Numbered from the stretch's first letter, positions 26,150-35,361 are shown. The stretch is 64,000 nt of DNA from Sphingobacterium tenebrionis (GCF_037126265.1 NZ_JAYLLN010000005.1:90413-154412), one strand, 5' to 3'. Made by a program: numbers and translations. The notes: generated by a model not told the origin, from the letters alone.

Positions 26150-27115
26150 GTGATTTTAGTAACTGGAGGCACAGGATTTTTAGGTTCAACTTTATTGCAA
26201 AGGCTCATTGATGATGGGCAAAGCATTATTGCTACCAAACGTGAATCCTCCAACATTCCTGAACAGCTTAAATCTTCCTCCTTGATCCAATGGGTGGATG
26301 CCGATATCACGGATTATTATGCATTAGAAGAATTGGTTTCCCAAGTAAACCAAGTTTATCATTGTGCTGCAGTGATCTCCTACCACAAATCGGATGCCTC
26401 TAAAATGTTCCAAACGAACATTGAAGGCACCAAACACATCGTCAACCTTTGTCTGCATCACGAAATCCGATTGGTTCATGTCAGTTCGATTGCTGCATTA
26501 GGGACCAATAAACAGGGGCACCCAGTAAAAGAGAACGACAAATGGGAGTTTTCCCCTAACCTGTCCAAATATTCGCTTGCTAAATATGAAAGTGAAATGG
26601 AAGTTTGGCGAGGAATTGCGGAGGGCTTAGATGCCGTCATTGTCAATCCTTCGGTGATCATGGGTGTTGGGACTGATAAAAATGCGTCCAAAAGTATTTT
26701 TGAGCTTGTAAAGAAAGGGAATAAGATCTATCCTTTGGGATCTATTGGTGTAGTGGATGTACAAGACGTTGCGAAAATTATGATGAAGTTAATGAATAGC
26801 GAAATTTCTGGTCAACGCTTCATACTCAACGCGGAGAACATCAGTAATCGGGAATTGTTAGAGAAAATCAGCAGCAGGATGAATAAACCTGCTCCGACCA
26901 TCAAAGCTACCCCGACATTACTTTCCGTTGCATGGCGTGTTTCAAAAGCGCTGGCATTGCTACAGGGCAAAAAGCCGGTATTGACACGAGAAACGGCGCG
27001 TGCGGCCACCAAGAAATTAGCGTATGATAATACAAAGATCATTAACACCTTGGGCGTCAACTTCAAATCCGTCGATCAGATCGTGGATGAAGTTTGCCAG
27101 GCATATTATGCTTAA
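26150..27115 (+). CDS. NAD-dependent epimerase/dehydratase (extended SDR)
   Basis: The frame starts with GTG and immediately reads the Rossmann nucleotide loop ILVTGGTGFLGSTLL, leaving no room for a later start. Catalytic residues are visible: Ser in VHVSSIAALG and the YxxxK in KYSLAKYESE. The 321-residue length and C-terminal helices resemble sugar-epimerase/dihydroflavonol-reductase-like members. The substrate is unknown. It is divergent from the arginase-fold gene (111-bp gap) and 24 nt upstream of the SerB-like gene, so the two plus-strand genes are probably co-transcribed. Confidence 0.86.
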   Translation: MILVTGGTGFLGSTLLQRLIDDGQSIIATKRESSNIPEQLKSSSLIQWVDADITDYYALEELVSQVNQVYHCAAVISYHKSDASKMFQTNIEGTKHIVNLCLHHEIRLVHVSSIAALGTNKQGHPVKENDKWEFSPNLSKYSLAKYESEMEVWRGIAEGLDAVIVNPSVIMGVGTDKNASKSIFELVKKGNKIYPLGSIGVVDVQDVAKIMMKLMNSEISGQRFILNAENISNRELLEKISSRMNKPAPTIKATPTLLSVAWRVSKALALLQGKKPVLTRETARAATKKLAYDNTKIINTLGVNFKSVDQIVDEVCQAYYA

Positions 27116-27139
27116 AACAATCTAAACAACCCATATACA

Positions 27140-28435
27140 GTGAAAAATTATTACATCATCGACTTCGACTCCACATTTACACAGGTCGAAGCTTTGGACG
27201 AATTAGCACGAATCTCACTCGAGGACCATCCCGACCAGGAGAAAATCTATCAAGAAATTGAACGCTTTACCAATTTGGCCATGGATGGTAAGATCTCTTT
27301 TAGGGAGAGTCTTGCAGGTCGGGTAAAATTACTCCAAGCAAATCGTAGCCATTTGGACAAACTCATCACTCATTTAAAAAAGAAAGTATCCAAATCGTTC
27401 AGCCGTAACAAAGAGTTCTTCAAGGAAAATGCTGATACCGCATGGATCGTTTCGGGCGGCTTTAAAGAGTTCATAACACCTGTGGTGAGCCAATACCATA
27501 TCCGCAAGGAAAACATCTATGCAAACACCTTTAAATTCGATGAGGATGGCAACATCATTGGTTATGATGAGAACAATCCATTATCAGATGAAGGTGGAAA
27601 GGTAAAACTACTGCAACAGTTGAACATAGATGGCCGCATTTTTGGCATTGGTGATGGCTATTCTGATTTTCAATTAAAAGAATCGGGATTGATCGAGAAA
27701 TTTTTCGCTTTCACGGAAAACATTGCGCGTCAATCGGTGACAGATAGGGCGGATCATATCACCCCAAGTTTCGATGAATTCCTCTATGTTAATGATCTAC
27801 CAAGGGCAATTTCCTATCCTAAAAACCGCATCCTATGCCTTATCGTGGGTGATGTTCCTGAAATTGCTGCCCATATCCTAAAAAGGGATGGATTTTCTAT
27901 CCGCATAAAGGATACCTTAGAAGAAAAATACGTGAAGGATGTTGGGATGCTTTTACTGGGCAAGGATATGAAAATAGCCGACGATGTACTGTCCAGGGCA
28001 GATAAGCTAAAAACAATTGGCTTTTTAGGTGATGTAAAAGGGCATATTTCCAAAGCGATCTGCAACGAAAAAGGTATCGTGGTATTTGATGATAAAAAGA
28101 ATAAGAAACGTAATGCGGAATTCATTCCGCGCCGAATGGCTGATTTCATCAATAATGGCGATACAGACCAGAGTCGTAATTTTCCGAATTTGATCCTTCC
28201 CAACCTAACCAGGGCACATCGCTTGTTGCACATCCATAAAAATGTACCTGGCATCATGGCACAGATTAATAATGTGTATGCGGAAAACAACATCAATATC
28301 TTTTCTCAATTTCTGATGACAAGAGGGGAAATAGGCTATGCGGTTACCGATATCGATGCTGAATATGATAAAAAGATGCTGAAACAATTAAAGCAGATTG
28401 ATAACACCATCAAATTCAGGATTCTATATAAATAA
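27140..28435 (+). CDS. Phosphoserine phosphatase (HAD-IB) fused to a SerA-derived remnant and ACT domain
   Basis: 431 residues starting at a GTG. Residues 1-215 are a SerB-type HAD phosphatase: DFDST (8-12, Asp8 nucleophile, Asp10 acid/base), WIVSGGFKEF (Ser105) and GIGDGYSDFQ (Asp172, Asp176). Residues about 230-335 resemble the outer substrate-binding domain of 3-phosphoglycerate dehydrogenase (VGMLLLGKDMKIADDVL, KGIVVFDDKKNKK), but the NAD-binding Rossmann domain is missing. Residues 348-431 are a SerA-type C-terminus and ACT domain (NFPNLILPN, RLLHIHKNVPGIMAQINNVY, EIGYAVTDID). The architecture suggests a phosphatase for serine synthesis with an allosteric module, possibly sensing serine. 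The assignments of the middle and ACT parts are my own pattern matches. Confidence 0.82.
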   Translation: MKNYYIIDFDSTFTQVEALDELARISLEDHPDQEKIYQEIERFTNLAMDGKISFRESLAGRVKLLQANRSHLDKLITHLKKKVSKSFSRNKEFFKENADTAWIVSGGFKEFITPVVSQYHIRKENIYANTFKFDEDGNIIGYDENNPLSDEGGKVKLLQQLNIDGRIFGIGDGYSDFQLKESGLIEKFFAFTENIARQSVTDRADHITPSFDEFLYVNDLPRAISYPKNRILCLIVGDVPEIAAHILKRDGFSIRIKDTLEEKYVKDVGMLLLGKDMKIADDVLSRADKLKTIGFLGDVKGHISKAICNEKGIVVFDDKKNKKRNAEFIPRRMADFINNGDTDQSRNFPNLILPNLTRAHRLLHIHKNVPGIMAQINNVYAENNINIFSQFLMTRGEIGYAVTDIDAEYDKKMLKQLKQIDNTIKFRILYK

Positions 28436-28449
28436 AAGGAATAGCTAGT

Positions 28450-28553
28450 AAGAAAGGTTCTGTCTAAAAAGCTTATGAAAATCGAGCTTCTGAAAAGGTT
28501 AAGGAGTAAATAACGAAAATAGATTCTCTATGCTTTTTAGACATCACTTTCTT
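28450..28553. repeat. MITE-like inverted repeat between convergent genes
   Basis: TGTCTAAAAAGC (28461-28472) and GCTTTTTAGACA (28532-28543) are perfect inverted repeats, extended outward by AAGAAAG (28450-28456) / CTTTCTT (28547-28553). The core CTGTCTAAAAAG also occurs at 20591-20602. The ends resemble insertion-sequence termini; the 59-nt interior has no coding capacity. It may double as a terminator. Confidence 0.6.
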
Positions 28554-28587
28554 TAAATACTTTACAGGCCGCTCCCTATTATAACGG

Positions 28588-29160
28588 TTACTTTAGGTAA
28601 TAAGTATCCAAAGGGGTAAAAACTACATCCATGGGAACATCCCATTCGTTCACATCACTTACCTTTTCGACAGGTTCAAAATAGGAAATCCCAAGCTTTT
28701 TAACCTCTGGCTTACAGGAGGCAAAGAACCGATCATAGAAACCTTTTCCATAACCCACACGATTTCCGTTTTTATCTACGACCAATAATGGCGTAAGGAC
28801 CGCATCCATTTTAAAAGGCGCGATTTCTTCGGATATTACGGGCTCAGGGATACCATAAGCATTCAATTCCAACGGCGTATCTCGATAGAAGGTAAAATGC
28901 CTTAGCTCATTGCTCACAAAATCGGATTTAGAAACCACTATGGTTATTTCAGGATGGTTAGCCCAGATCCATTCGATAAAAGGCAGGGTATGGTATTCCT
29001 TGAACTTCTCAATGGAAAGATAGCAATGTAAATAGTTGATTCCGGACCAATCATACTGGGTAAGCTGTTCAAAAAGCTGAGCATCCAAGGAAAAAACTTC
29101 TTCTAAACTCAGTTCATTCCTTTTCTTTTTATATGTCTTCCGAAGATCTGCTTTATTCAT
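28588..29160 (-). CDS. 5-formyltetrahydrofolate cyclo-ligase
   Basis: The enzyme converts 5-formyl-THF to 5,10-methenyl-THF with ATP. The 190-residue protein starts MNKADLRKTYKKKRNEL, the usual Arg/Lys-rich substrate-binding helix, and ends with the ATP/phosphate motif NGNRVGYGKGFYDRF and MDVVFTPLDTYYLK. An upstream in-frame ATG at 29202 adds 14 residues lacking family character. It is the last gene of the lpx-efp minus-strand cluster, 71 nt after efp. Confidence 0.93.
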   Translation of the reverse strand: MNKADLRKTYKKKRNELSLEEVFSLDAQLFEQLTQYDWSGINYLHCYLSIEKFKEYHTLPFIEWIWANHPEITIVVSKSDFVSNELRHFTFYRDTPLELNAYGIPEPVISEEIAPFKMDAVLTPLLVVDKNGNRVGYGKGFYDRFFASCKPEVKKLGISYFEPVEKVSDVNEWDVPMDVVFTPLDTYYLK

Positions 29161-29231
29161 GGTCCTAAATGAAAACGGCCTTGAAGCTTTGGGGGCTAAC
29201 AAGACCGAATAATCAACCTAAACCTAAGTCT

Positions 29232-29792
29232 TTATTTTACACGTTCGATGTAATCACCAGAACGCGTATCTACACGTACCTTGTCACCTTGATTGATGAA
29301 CAATGGAACTTTAATTTCAACACCGGTCTCTACTGTTGCATTCTTCAATGCATTCGTAGATGTATCGCCTTTAACAGCTGGCTCTGTGTAAGTAATCTCT
29401 AACTCCACACTTGCTGGAATCTGGCCCATGATCGGCTCTTCGCTCTCGAAAGCTACAATCACATTCATACCCTCTTTCAAGAAACGAGCGGAATCACCAA
29501 ACAACTGTTTTGGAATATTGAATTGTTCGTAGGTTGTGTTGTCCATAACCACGAAAAATTCGCCATCATCATATAAATAGTTGTAATCGTTCGTTTCTAC
29601 ACGAGCAATTTCAACCTCTTCGTCTGTTCTAAATCTATATTCTACTAATTTCCCAGTCTTCACATTACGCATTCTAGCTTGGTAGAAGGCACGTAAGTTA
29701 CCTGGAGTACGGTGAATATATTCTTCTACGGCAACTAACTCACCATTGAAGCGAAGAATATTTCCACTTTTTACCTCTGAAGCTTTTGACAT
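29232..29792 (-). CDS. efp: Translation elongation factor P (atypical tip loop)
   Basis: EF-P relieves ribosome stalling at polyproline. The 186-residue protein has all three beta domains (KOW-like N-terminal, OB central, OB C-terminal with VTYTEPAVKGDTS and VPLFINQGDKVRVDT). The domain-I loop, usually PGKG or PGRG with a modifiable Lys/Arg at the tip, reads HRTPGNLRAF, placing Asn32 at the tip position (Lys34 in E. coli). Known modification systems act on Lys or Arg, so this form may work unmodified or use Arg34. A TATTTTTG box (29813-29820, minus strand) lies just upstream. Confidence 0.95.
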   Translation of the reverse strand: MSKASEVKSGNILRFNGELVAVEEYIHRTPGNLRAFYQARMRNVKTGKLVEYRFRTDEEVEIARVETNDYNYLYDDGEFFVVMDNTTYEQFNIPKQLFGDSARFLKEGMNVIVAFESEEPIMGQIPASVELEITYTEPAVKGDTSTNALKNATVETGVEIKVPLFINQGDKVRVDTRSGDYIERVK

Positions 29793-29841
29793 ATTTTATT
29801 TCTTATTCCCTGCAAAAATAATAAAAACAATGATTATAAGA

Positions 29842-30462
29842 CTATTTGTAATTCAGAATTTCCACAAATTCAGTACAAAAACCATATTCATGTTCTTGGT
29901 TTGACCCAATTATTACAATCCTATCGGATTTGGTGTCTTCCACCAGATCCAAATACCATTGTTCACCCGATTTATCCAGATTACTGGTGGGTTCATCCAG
30001 AAAAAGTATTTTACTGTCCGAACAACAGGCCAAAACAAGTTTAACCCGTTGCTTCATTCCTGATGAAAAGTGTCGGATTTCCTTTTGGAAGACCGTATCC
30101 GCAAATTGCAGTTTGGATTTGATCAATTCTTTGGAATAACCCGCTCGGAAAGCTTTGAATTTAAAATGAAAATCGATCAATTCGTTCAAGCTAAACTCCT
30201 CTATCAATTCTACATAGGGTGCAGCTACACTGATATGTTGATAGGCCTGTTCTATTTCAACAGCCTTATTGTTCCACTCGTATTGAATCGTACCTTCACT
30301 TGGCGTCAAGGAGCCTGTAAGAACTTTCAATAAAGTAGATTTCCCAGATCCATTAGGACCTAGGATGGCATAGCTGTTCCCAAAAGAAAAGGTATAATCG
30401 AGATGGCGAAATATCCATTCTCTATTATACCTTCTTCCAATATCTTGTAAAATTATCTTCAA
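29842..30462 (-). CDS. ABC transporter ATP-binding protein
   Basis: A 206-residue stand-alone nucleotide-binding domain. Walker A GPNGSGKS (35-42), signature FSSGMKQRVKL, Walker B ILFLDEPTSNLD and a switch His replaced in the IIGSNQEHE segment. No permease gene adjoins it. It lies 19 nt after lpxA and 49 nt before efp, so it is expressed with lipid A genes, though the transported substrate is unknown. Its small size resembles CcmA-like export ATPases. Confidence 0.85.
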   Translation of the reverse strand: MKIILQDIGRRYNREWIFRHLDYTFSFGNSYAILGPNGSGKSTLLKVLTGSLTPSEGTIQYEWNNKAVEIEQAYQHISVAAPYVELIEEFSLNELIDFHFKFKAFRAGYSKELIKSKLQFADTVFQKEIRHFSSGMKQRVKLVLACCSDSKILFLDEPTSNLDKSGEQWYLDLVEDTKSDRIVIIGSNQEHEYGFCTEFVEILNYK

Positions 30463-30481
30463 ATATCCAATGTATTAACTA

Positions 30482-31276
30482 TTACATACTTGCTCTACCT
30501 TGGCCAAAGCCTTTCACTACGCCTCGGTTAGAAGCCCGAACGAAACCTAAAATCTCATCCCTTAATTCTGTAGCTTCAAATTCCGCTTCAACGATGTCCA
30601 ATGCTTTACCTAGGTTACTATGTTGAACAAACAACACGCGATAAATATTTTGGATCTCATTGATCTGTTCATTACTGAAACCTCTCCTTCGCAATCCTAC
30701 GGAGTTAATCCCTGCATAGGAAATCGGCTCACGTGCCGCCTTGATATAAGGAGGAACATCCTTTCTAACCAAAGTACCACCGGTAACAAATGCATGGGAT
30801 CCAATCTTACAGAATTGATGAACCGCCACCATACCCGCCAATACCACGTAGTCTCCTACCGTAATGTGTCCGGCCAAGGTACTTGAATTTGAAAAGATAC
30901 AATTATCTCCGATAAAGCAATCATGCGCAATATGGCTATAGGCTTGGATTAGGCAGTTTTTACCGATCACCGTTTTATAACGGTCCTTAGTACCACGGTT
31001 GATGGTCACACATTCCCTGATGGTCGTATTATCTCCAATTTCCGTAGTAGTGACCTCACCTTCGAACTTCAGATCCTGAGGTTCTCCTGAAATGACTGCT
31101 CCAGGAAAGATCCGACAGTTCTTGCCAATCCTGGCACCATTCATAATGGTCACATTGGAACCAATCCAGGTTCCTTCCCCAATTTCTACATCCTTATGGA
31201 TCGTAGTAAAGGGCTCTACAACAACATTCTGTGCTATTTTTGCCTCAGGATGTATATATGATAAGGGTTGTATCAT
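30482..31276 (-). CDS. lpxA: UDP-N-acetylglucosamine O-acyltransferase LpxA
   Basis: LpxA adds the 3-OH acyl chain from ACP to UDP-GlcNAc, the first step of lipid A synthesis. The 264-residue protein begins IHPEAKIAQNVVVEPFTTIHKDVEIGEG and shows left-handed beta-helix hexapeptide repeats to about residue 190, including the catalytic-loop segment YSHIAHDCFIGDNC, followed by a helical C-terminal domain (GLRRRGFSNEQINEIQ). It starts 8 nt after lpxC-fabZ. Confidence 0.97.
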   Translation of the reverse strand: MIQPLSYIHPEAKIAQNVVVEPFTTIHKDVEIGEGTWIGSNVTIMNGARIGKNCRIFPGAVISGEPQDLKFEGEVTTTEIGDNTTIRECVTINRGTKDRYKTVIGKNCLIQAYSHIAHDCFIGDNCIFSNSSTLAGHITVGDYVVLAGMVAVHQFCKIGSHAFVTGGTLVRKDVPPYIKAAREPISYAGINSVGLRRRGFSNEQINEIQNIYRVLFVQHSNLGKALDIVEAEFEATELRDEILGFVRASNRGVVKGFGQGRASM

Positions 31277-31284
31277 TCGTTCTA

Positions 31285-32682
31285 TTAATTTTCCTTGACC
31301 TTGACTATCTGAGCCATCAACTCCGCCTCACTCACTACTTTATCTCCCACCATGCCTACGCCTTTCATGCGTGCAATTCCACGACGGATAGGTTCCAACA
31401 GTTCACAACTGAAAATCACGGTATCACCTGGTACAACTTGATTTTTGAACCTTGCGTTTTCAATCTTCAAGAATAGGGTCAACCAGTTCTCTGGGTCAGG
31501 AACAGTATTTAAGACAAGAATTCCACCTGTTTGTGCCATTGCCTCAATTTGCAATACGCCCGGAAATAATGGTGCTCCTGGAAAGTGGCCCATGAAAAGA
31601 TCTTCATTCATGGTCACATTCTTAAGCCCTACCACATGTGTTTCCGACAATTCCAAAATCTTGTCAATCATCAAAAATGGTTGACGATGCGGCAATATGT
31701 TCATGATCTGAACAGTGTCGTATACTGGAGGAGCATTTAGGTCATATACTTTTGCTCCTTTTTTATTTTTTTCGCGTTTGATCTGTGCCTTGATGCGTTT
31801 TGCAAATGCCACATTTGCCGCATGCCCCGGACGGGCAGCCATGATATGGCCTTTAATAGGTTTTCCTACTAGGGCCAAATCGCCGATCATGTCCAATAAT
31901 TTATGTCTTGCAGGTTCATTCTGATGGCGAAGAGAAATGTTGTTCAAAATACCCTCTTGCGCTACTTCCACCCGTTTGTGGAATAAGCCTTGCAACTTAT
32001 CCAATTCATTATCATCCACTTCCTTATCCACAATAACAATGGCATTTGATAGATCGCCACCTTTAATCAGGTTCTGACTTACCAAAGCCTCCAGCTCATG
32101 TAAAAAGCAGAATGTTCGGGAACTTGCAATTTCCTTGCTGAATTCATCAATATTGGTAATTGAAGCATGTTGGCTTCCCAATACAGGCGAATTAAAATCG
32201 ATCATACAGGTGATGCGGTACCCATCAACCGGCATAGCCACGATTTCCACTTTATTATCTGCATCCGAATAATGAATGTTATCTGTTACCTCAAAGAAAT
32301 CACGATCTGCATCTTGATCCACGAAACCTACTTCTTGGATGCCATCTATAAAAATAGCAGAGCTACCATCTAGAATAGGAACCTCAGGAGCATCTATCTC
32401 GATCAAGACGTTATCTAATTGTAAACCGACCAAAGCAGCCATCAAATGTTCAATAGTACTTACAGAAGCGCCATTTTGGGTTATGGTAGTACCTCTTGCG
32501 GTGTTGCTAACATTGTCAGCATCTACACTAACGATCGGTTGACCATCTAAATCTATGCGTTTGAATTTGTACCAATGGTTCTCTGGAGCGGGTCTCAACG
32601 TGACGTTCACCTGCTTACCAGTATGAAGGCCAACTCCTGAAAATTTTACATCAGATTTAATGGTTCTTTGTTTTACATTCAT
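31285..32682 (-). CDS. lpxC/fabZ: Bifunctional UDP-3-O-acyl-GlcNAc deacetylase / 3-hydroxyacyl-ACP dehydratase (LpxC-FabZ fusion)
   Basis: The N-terminal half (about 1-300) is LpxC, the zinc deacetylase committing lipid A synthesis: GVGLHTGKQV, IEHLMAALVG, SRTFCFLHELE and HKLLDMIGDLALVG, with zinc-binding His residues. The C-terminal part (about 320-465) is FabZ, with LPHRQPFLMIDKILEL and the catalytic GHFPGAPLFPGVLQIEAMAQ. This fusion is characteristic of Bacteroidota. The ATG at 32682 (MNVKQRTIKSDV) is preferred over 32691, which adds three residues. It couples lipid A and fatty-acid synthesis in one polypeptide. Confidence 0.97.
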   Translation of the reverse strand: MNVKQRTIKSDVKFSGVGLHTGKQVNVTLRPAPENHWYKFKRIDLDGQPIVSVDADNVSNTARGTTITQNGASVSTIEHLMAALVGLQLDNVLIEIDAPEVPILDGSSAIFIDGIQEVGFVDQDADRDFFEVTDNIHYSDADNKVEIVAMPVDGYRITCMIDFNSPVLGSQHASITNIDEFSKEIASSRTFCFLHELEALVSQNLIKGGDLSNAIVIVDKEVDDNELDKLQGLFHKRVEVAQEGILNNISLRHQNEPARHKLLDMIGDLALVGKPIKGHIMAARPGHAANVAFAKRIKAQIKREKNKKGAKVYDLNAPPVYDTVQIMNILPHRQPFLMIDKILELSETHVVGLKNVTMNEDLFMGHFPGAPLFPGVLQIEAMAQTGGILVLNTVPDPENWLTLFLKIENARFKNQVVPGDTVIFSCELLEPIRRGIARMKGVGMVGDKVVSEAELMAQIVKVKEN

Positions 32683-32721
32683 ATCTAACATTCGTGTTAT
32701 TGCAAAAAATATCGGGTAAAG

Positions 32722-33759
32722 TTAGCTATTATTTTTGTCTTTTAATTGCCTTTCAAGCTCTGCAATGCGCTTTTCCATTTCCGGAAGCTTTGCATACAAT
32801 ACCTGCGATCTCAGCTCATTATTGTAAGGAAAGGCAGGACTACCACCCCATTTCTTATTCTCTTCTTTCAAGGATTTGTTCACTCCGGATTGCGCCTGTA
32901 CCTGGGTGCCTTTCGCAATGCTGATATGCCCTACAACCCCTACCTGTCCGCCAAGAACCACTTGTTCAGCAATTTTTGTGCTTCCCGAAATCCCTGTTTG
33001 TGCAGCAATAACCGTATTTTCTCCAATTTCTACATTATGGGCAATCTGAATCAGGTTGTCCAGTTTAACCCCTTTACGGATAATCGTGGATCCTAAGGTT
33101 GCCCGATCAATCACTGTATTGGAACCGATCTCCACCGCATCTTCCACGATCACATTTCCAATCTGCGGGATCTTGGCATAAGAACCATCTTCCTGAGGTG
33201 CAAATCCGAAGCCATCGCTACCAATAATTGCCCCTGCATGAATAATGACCTGTTTGCCAATCTTACAATCCCTATATATTTTTACACCAGGATAAATCAC
33301 CGTGCTATCCGCAATCTCTACATTATCCCCAATATAAACCTGGGGATAGATTTTAACCTGATCACCAATTTTCACTTGCTTACCGATATAGCTGAAAGCA
33401 CCAATATAATGATCCTGACCAATCTTTGCGGTTTCATGAATGATCACATGATCTTCAATCCCCGAGCGGTCATTCAACAGTTGATCGTATAATTTTAATA
33501 ATTCGGTAAAAGCCGAATAGGCATTTTTGACACGGATTAATGTTGATTTTACTGGTTTCTGAAGAATTAAATCCTCGTTCACTACGATGATCCCTGCTTC
33601 GATCTGGTAGATATATTGCTCGTACTTGGGGTTTGATAGAAAGGTCAAACTTGCGGGACCTGACTCTTCTATCTTGGATAGCTGGTCAACAACCACATCT
33701 GAGTTACCTTCTACAGTACCTTGGAGTAAATTTGCTATTTGTTCTGCGGTAAATTGCAT
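32722..33759 (-). CDS. lpxD: UDP-3-O-acylglucosamine N-acyltransferase LpxD
   Basis: LpxD adds the second 3-OH acyl chain in lipid A synthesis. The 345-residue protein has the LpxD-specific N-terminal uridine-binding domain (MQFTAEQIANLLQG), a hexapeptide beta-helix (about 100-300) with GSDGFGFAPQEDGSYAKIPQ, the catalytic His in LIQIAHNVEIG, and a short C-terminal helix. The order lpxD, lpxC-fabZ, lpxA gives three consecutive lipid A steps. Confidence 0.97.
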   Translation of the reverse strand: MQFTAEQIANLLQGTVEGNSDVVVDQLSKIEESGPASLTFLSNPKYEQYIYQIEAGIIVVNEDLILQKPVKSTLIRVKNAYSAFTELLKLYDQLLNDRSGIEDHVIIHETAKIGQDHYIGAFSYIGKQVKIGDQVKIYPQVYIGDNVEIADSTVIYPGVKIYRDCKIGKQVIIHAGAIIGSDGFGFAPQEDGSYAKIPQIGNVIVEDAVEIGSNTVIDRATLGSTIIRKGVKLDNLIQIAHNVEIGENTVIAAQTGISGSTKIAEQVVLGGQVGVVGHISIAKGTQVQAQSGVNKSLKEENKKWGGSPAFPYNNELRSQVLYAKLPEMEKRIAELERQLKDKNNS

Positions 33760-33774
33760 TAAAAAATACTAAAG

Positions 33775-35037
33775 TTATATGTTAATAATTGTATGTTGGT
33801 GCTGTGTTATATATCCGATTTCTTTTGGATAAGTTACGGCATATTTATTTACCCGTTTTGTCAGTGCTTCAATATTGGACAGATCAGAGGCTTCCGCAAT
33901 ATCCTTTAGCTCTCCATGCTTATCCAACACACATATCTTACCGGTCGATGAATCATAGGCACTATTCCCCACTACCTGATCATACACAAAATAACCAACT
34001 TCTTGAGCAGAAAGACCAAATCTCTCTGCTACCCGCTCTCTCAATTCTTCCAAATAGGATTCAGAAAAAGGTTCATTGCTCATCTCCGTTCTGAATAGTT
34101 CCCTACGAATAATTTTACCACACAACTTACTCAAAATCAAATCAGGATGATCGGCCCAAGATTTTATGGCAGACATGATGTCAGTATCGTCTAAACGAGT
34201 GAACCATGTTAAATGCGACTCATCCAACAGAAAAGTTTCCTTGTTGATGCGATTCAATAAAAAATGTTCCAATGCAGGGCTTGCAAAAAGCTTCTCGCCC
34301 CTGTTACTTAACTCTTTAGCTCTAGCCAAAGCTTTTATCAGCATCTGTTCTGCTGCAATGACAGTCTTATGCAGATAAACCTGCCAATACATCAACCTCC
34401 TGGCAATCAAAAATTTCTCTACGGAATAGATTCCCTTCACTTCAACCACCAATTCATCATCCTTGACATTCAGCATTTTGATGATCCGATCAAAGGAGAT
34501 GACACCCTCCGATACACCAGTAAAAAAACTATCCCGGTTCAGATAATCCATCCGATCCGTATCCAATTGACTAGAGACCAATTGGTGCAGAAACCGGCGA
34601 TGGTATTGGTCCTTGAAGATGGTAATGGCCAGATCCAAACGTCCTGTAAACTCGATATTCAACTTATCCATCAATAAGGAGGAGATCAATTCATGCGATA
34701 CCCCTTCCACTAAAGTATGTTCTAAGGAATGAGAGAATGGGCCATGGCCAACATCATGCAGTAAAATAGCGGCCAATACAGCTTCTTCTTCCTCTTCAGA
34801 GATCTGAACATCCTTTCCCCGCAAGGTTTCGATCGCCAATCCCATCAGGTGCATGGCGCCGATTACATGTTGAAATCGGGTATGCAATGCGCCAGGATAA
34901 ACTAAATGAGTCATCGAGACTTGCTTTATATAGCGTAATCGCTGAATAAAAGGGTGCTGGATTAGGTCGTAAATGAATCCCGACGGTATTGTCACAAAAC
35001 CGTAAACTGGATCATTTATTATTTTTTTCTTGTTCAA
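33775..35037 (-). CDS. HD-domain phosphohydrolase
   Basis: A 420-residue protein of the dNTPase/YdhJ-like HD superfamily. The metal-binding motif is clear: LHTRFQHVIGAMHLM (His) and the HD pair at 94-95 in LLHDVGHGPFSHSLEH, with a later Asp in SSQLDTDRMDYLNRDSF. These enzymes hydrolyse dNTPs or related nucleotides; the substrate here is unknown. It is the first gene of the lpx operon (15 nt before lpxD). A TATCTTTG box on the minus strand at 35109-35116 is a candidate -7 element about 70 nt upstream. Confidence 0.88.
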   Translation of the reverse strand: MNKKKIINDPVYGFVTIPSGFIYDLIQHPFIQRLRYIKQVSMTHLVYPGALHTRFQHVIGAMHLMGLAIETLRGKDVQISEEEEEAVLAAILLHDVGHGPFSHSLEHTLVEGVSHELISSLLMDKLNIEFTGRLDLAITIFKDQYHRRFLHQLVSSQLDTDRMDYLNRDSFFTGVSEGVISFDRIIKMLNVKDDELVVEVKGIYSVEKFLIARRLMYWQVYLHKTVIAAEQMLIKALARAKELSNRGEKLFASPALEHFLLNRINKETFLLDESHLTWFTRLDDTDIMSAIKSWADHPDLILSKLCGKIIRRELFRTEMSNEPFSESYLEELRERVAERFGLSAQEVGYFVYDQVVGNSAYDSSTGKICVLDKHGELKDIAEASDLSNIEALTKRVNKYAVTYPKEIGYITQHQHTIINI

Positions 35038-35361
35038 TCTGCTTTAAAGTGATTAAGTATTAGCCATTTACCATGAGTTTTCATCGAATGCTATGGCTAA
35101 GATACGCGCAAAGATACACAGATGGTACTTAATAAATGTTAAAATTATATCAAAAACCATCAAAATTGAGAGGAAAACCGCATTTTATAGACCGAATTAA
35201 CTTTCATATCTCAATCAATTGTTACAAATCTCACTAAAATTCCAATAAAAGATGTAATATATGTTATAAACACATAATTTTAATGATTACTTAAATTCCT
35301 ATCTTCTTTATTAGTTCTAAACATATATCCGTAAATTAGCCTCCATTACTCAGAACGATAC
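35038..35361. other. Intergenic region between divergent HD/lpx operon and porX
   Basis: It contains the minus-strand -7 box candidate at 35109-35116. No TAnnTTTG box was found in the porX direction. No RNA gene, repeat or coding frame is visible. Confidence 0.5.
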
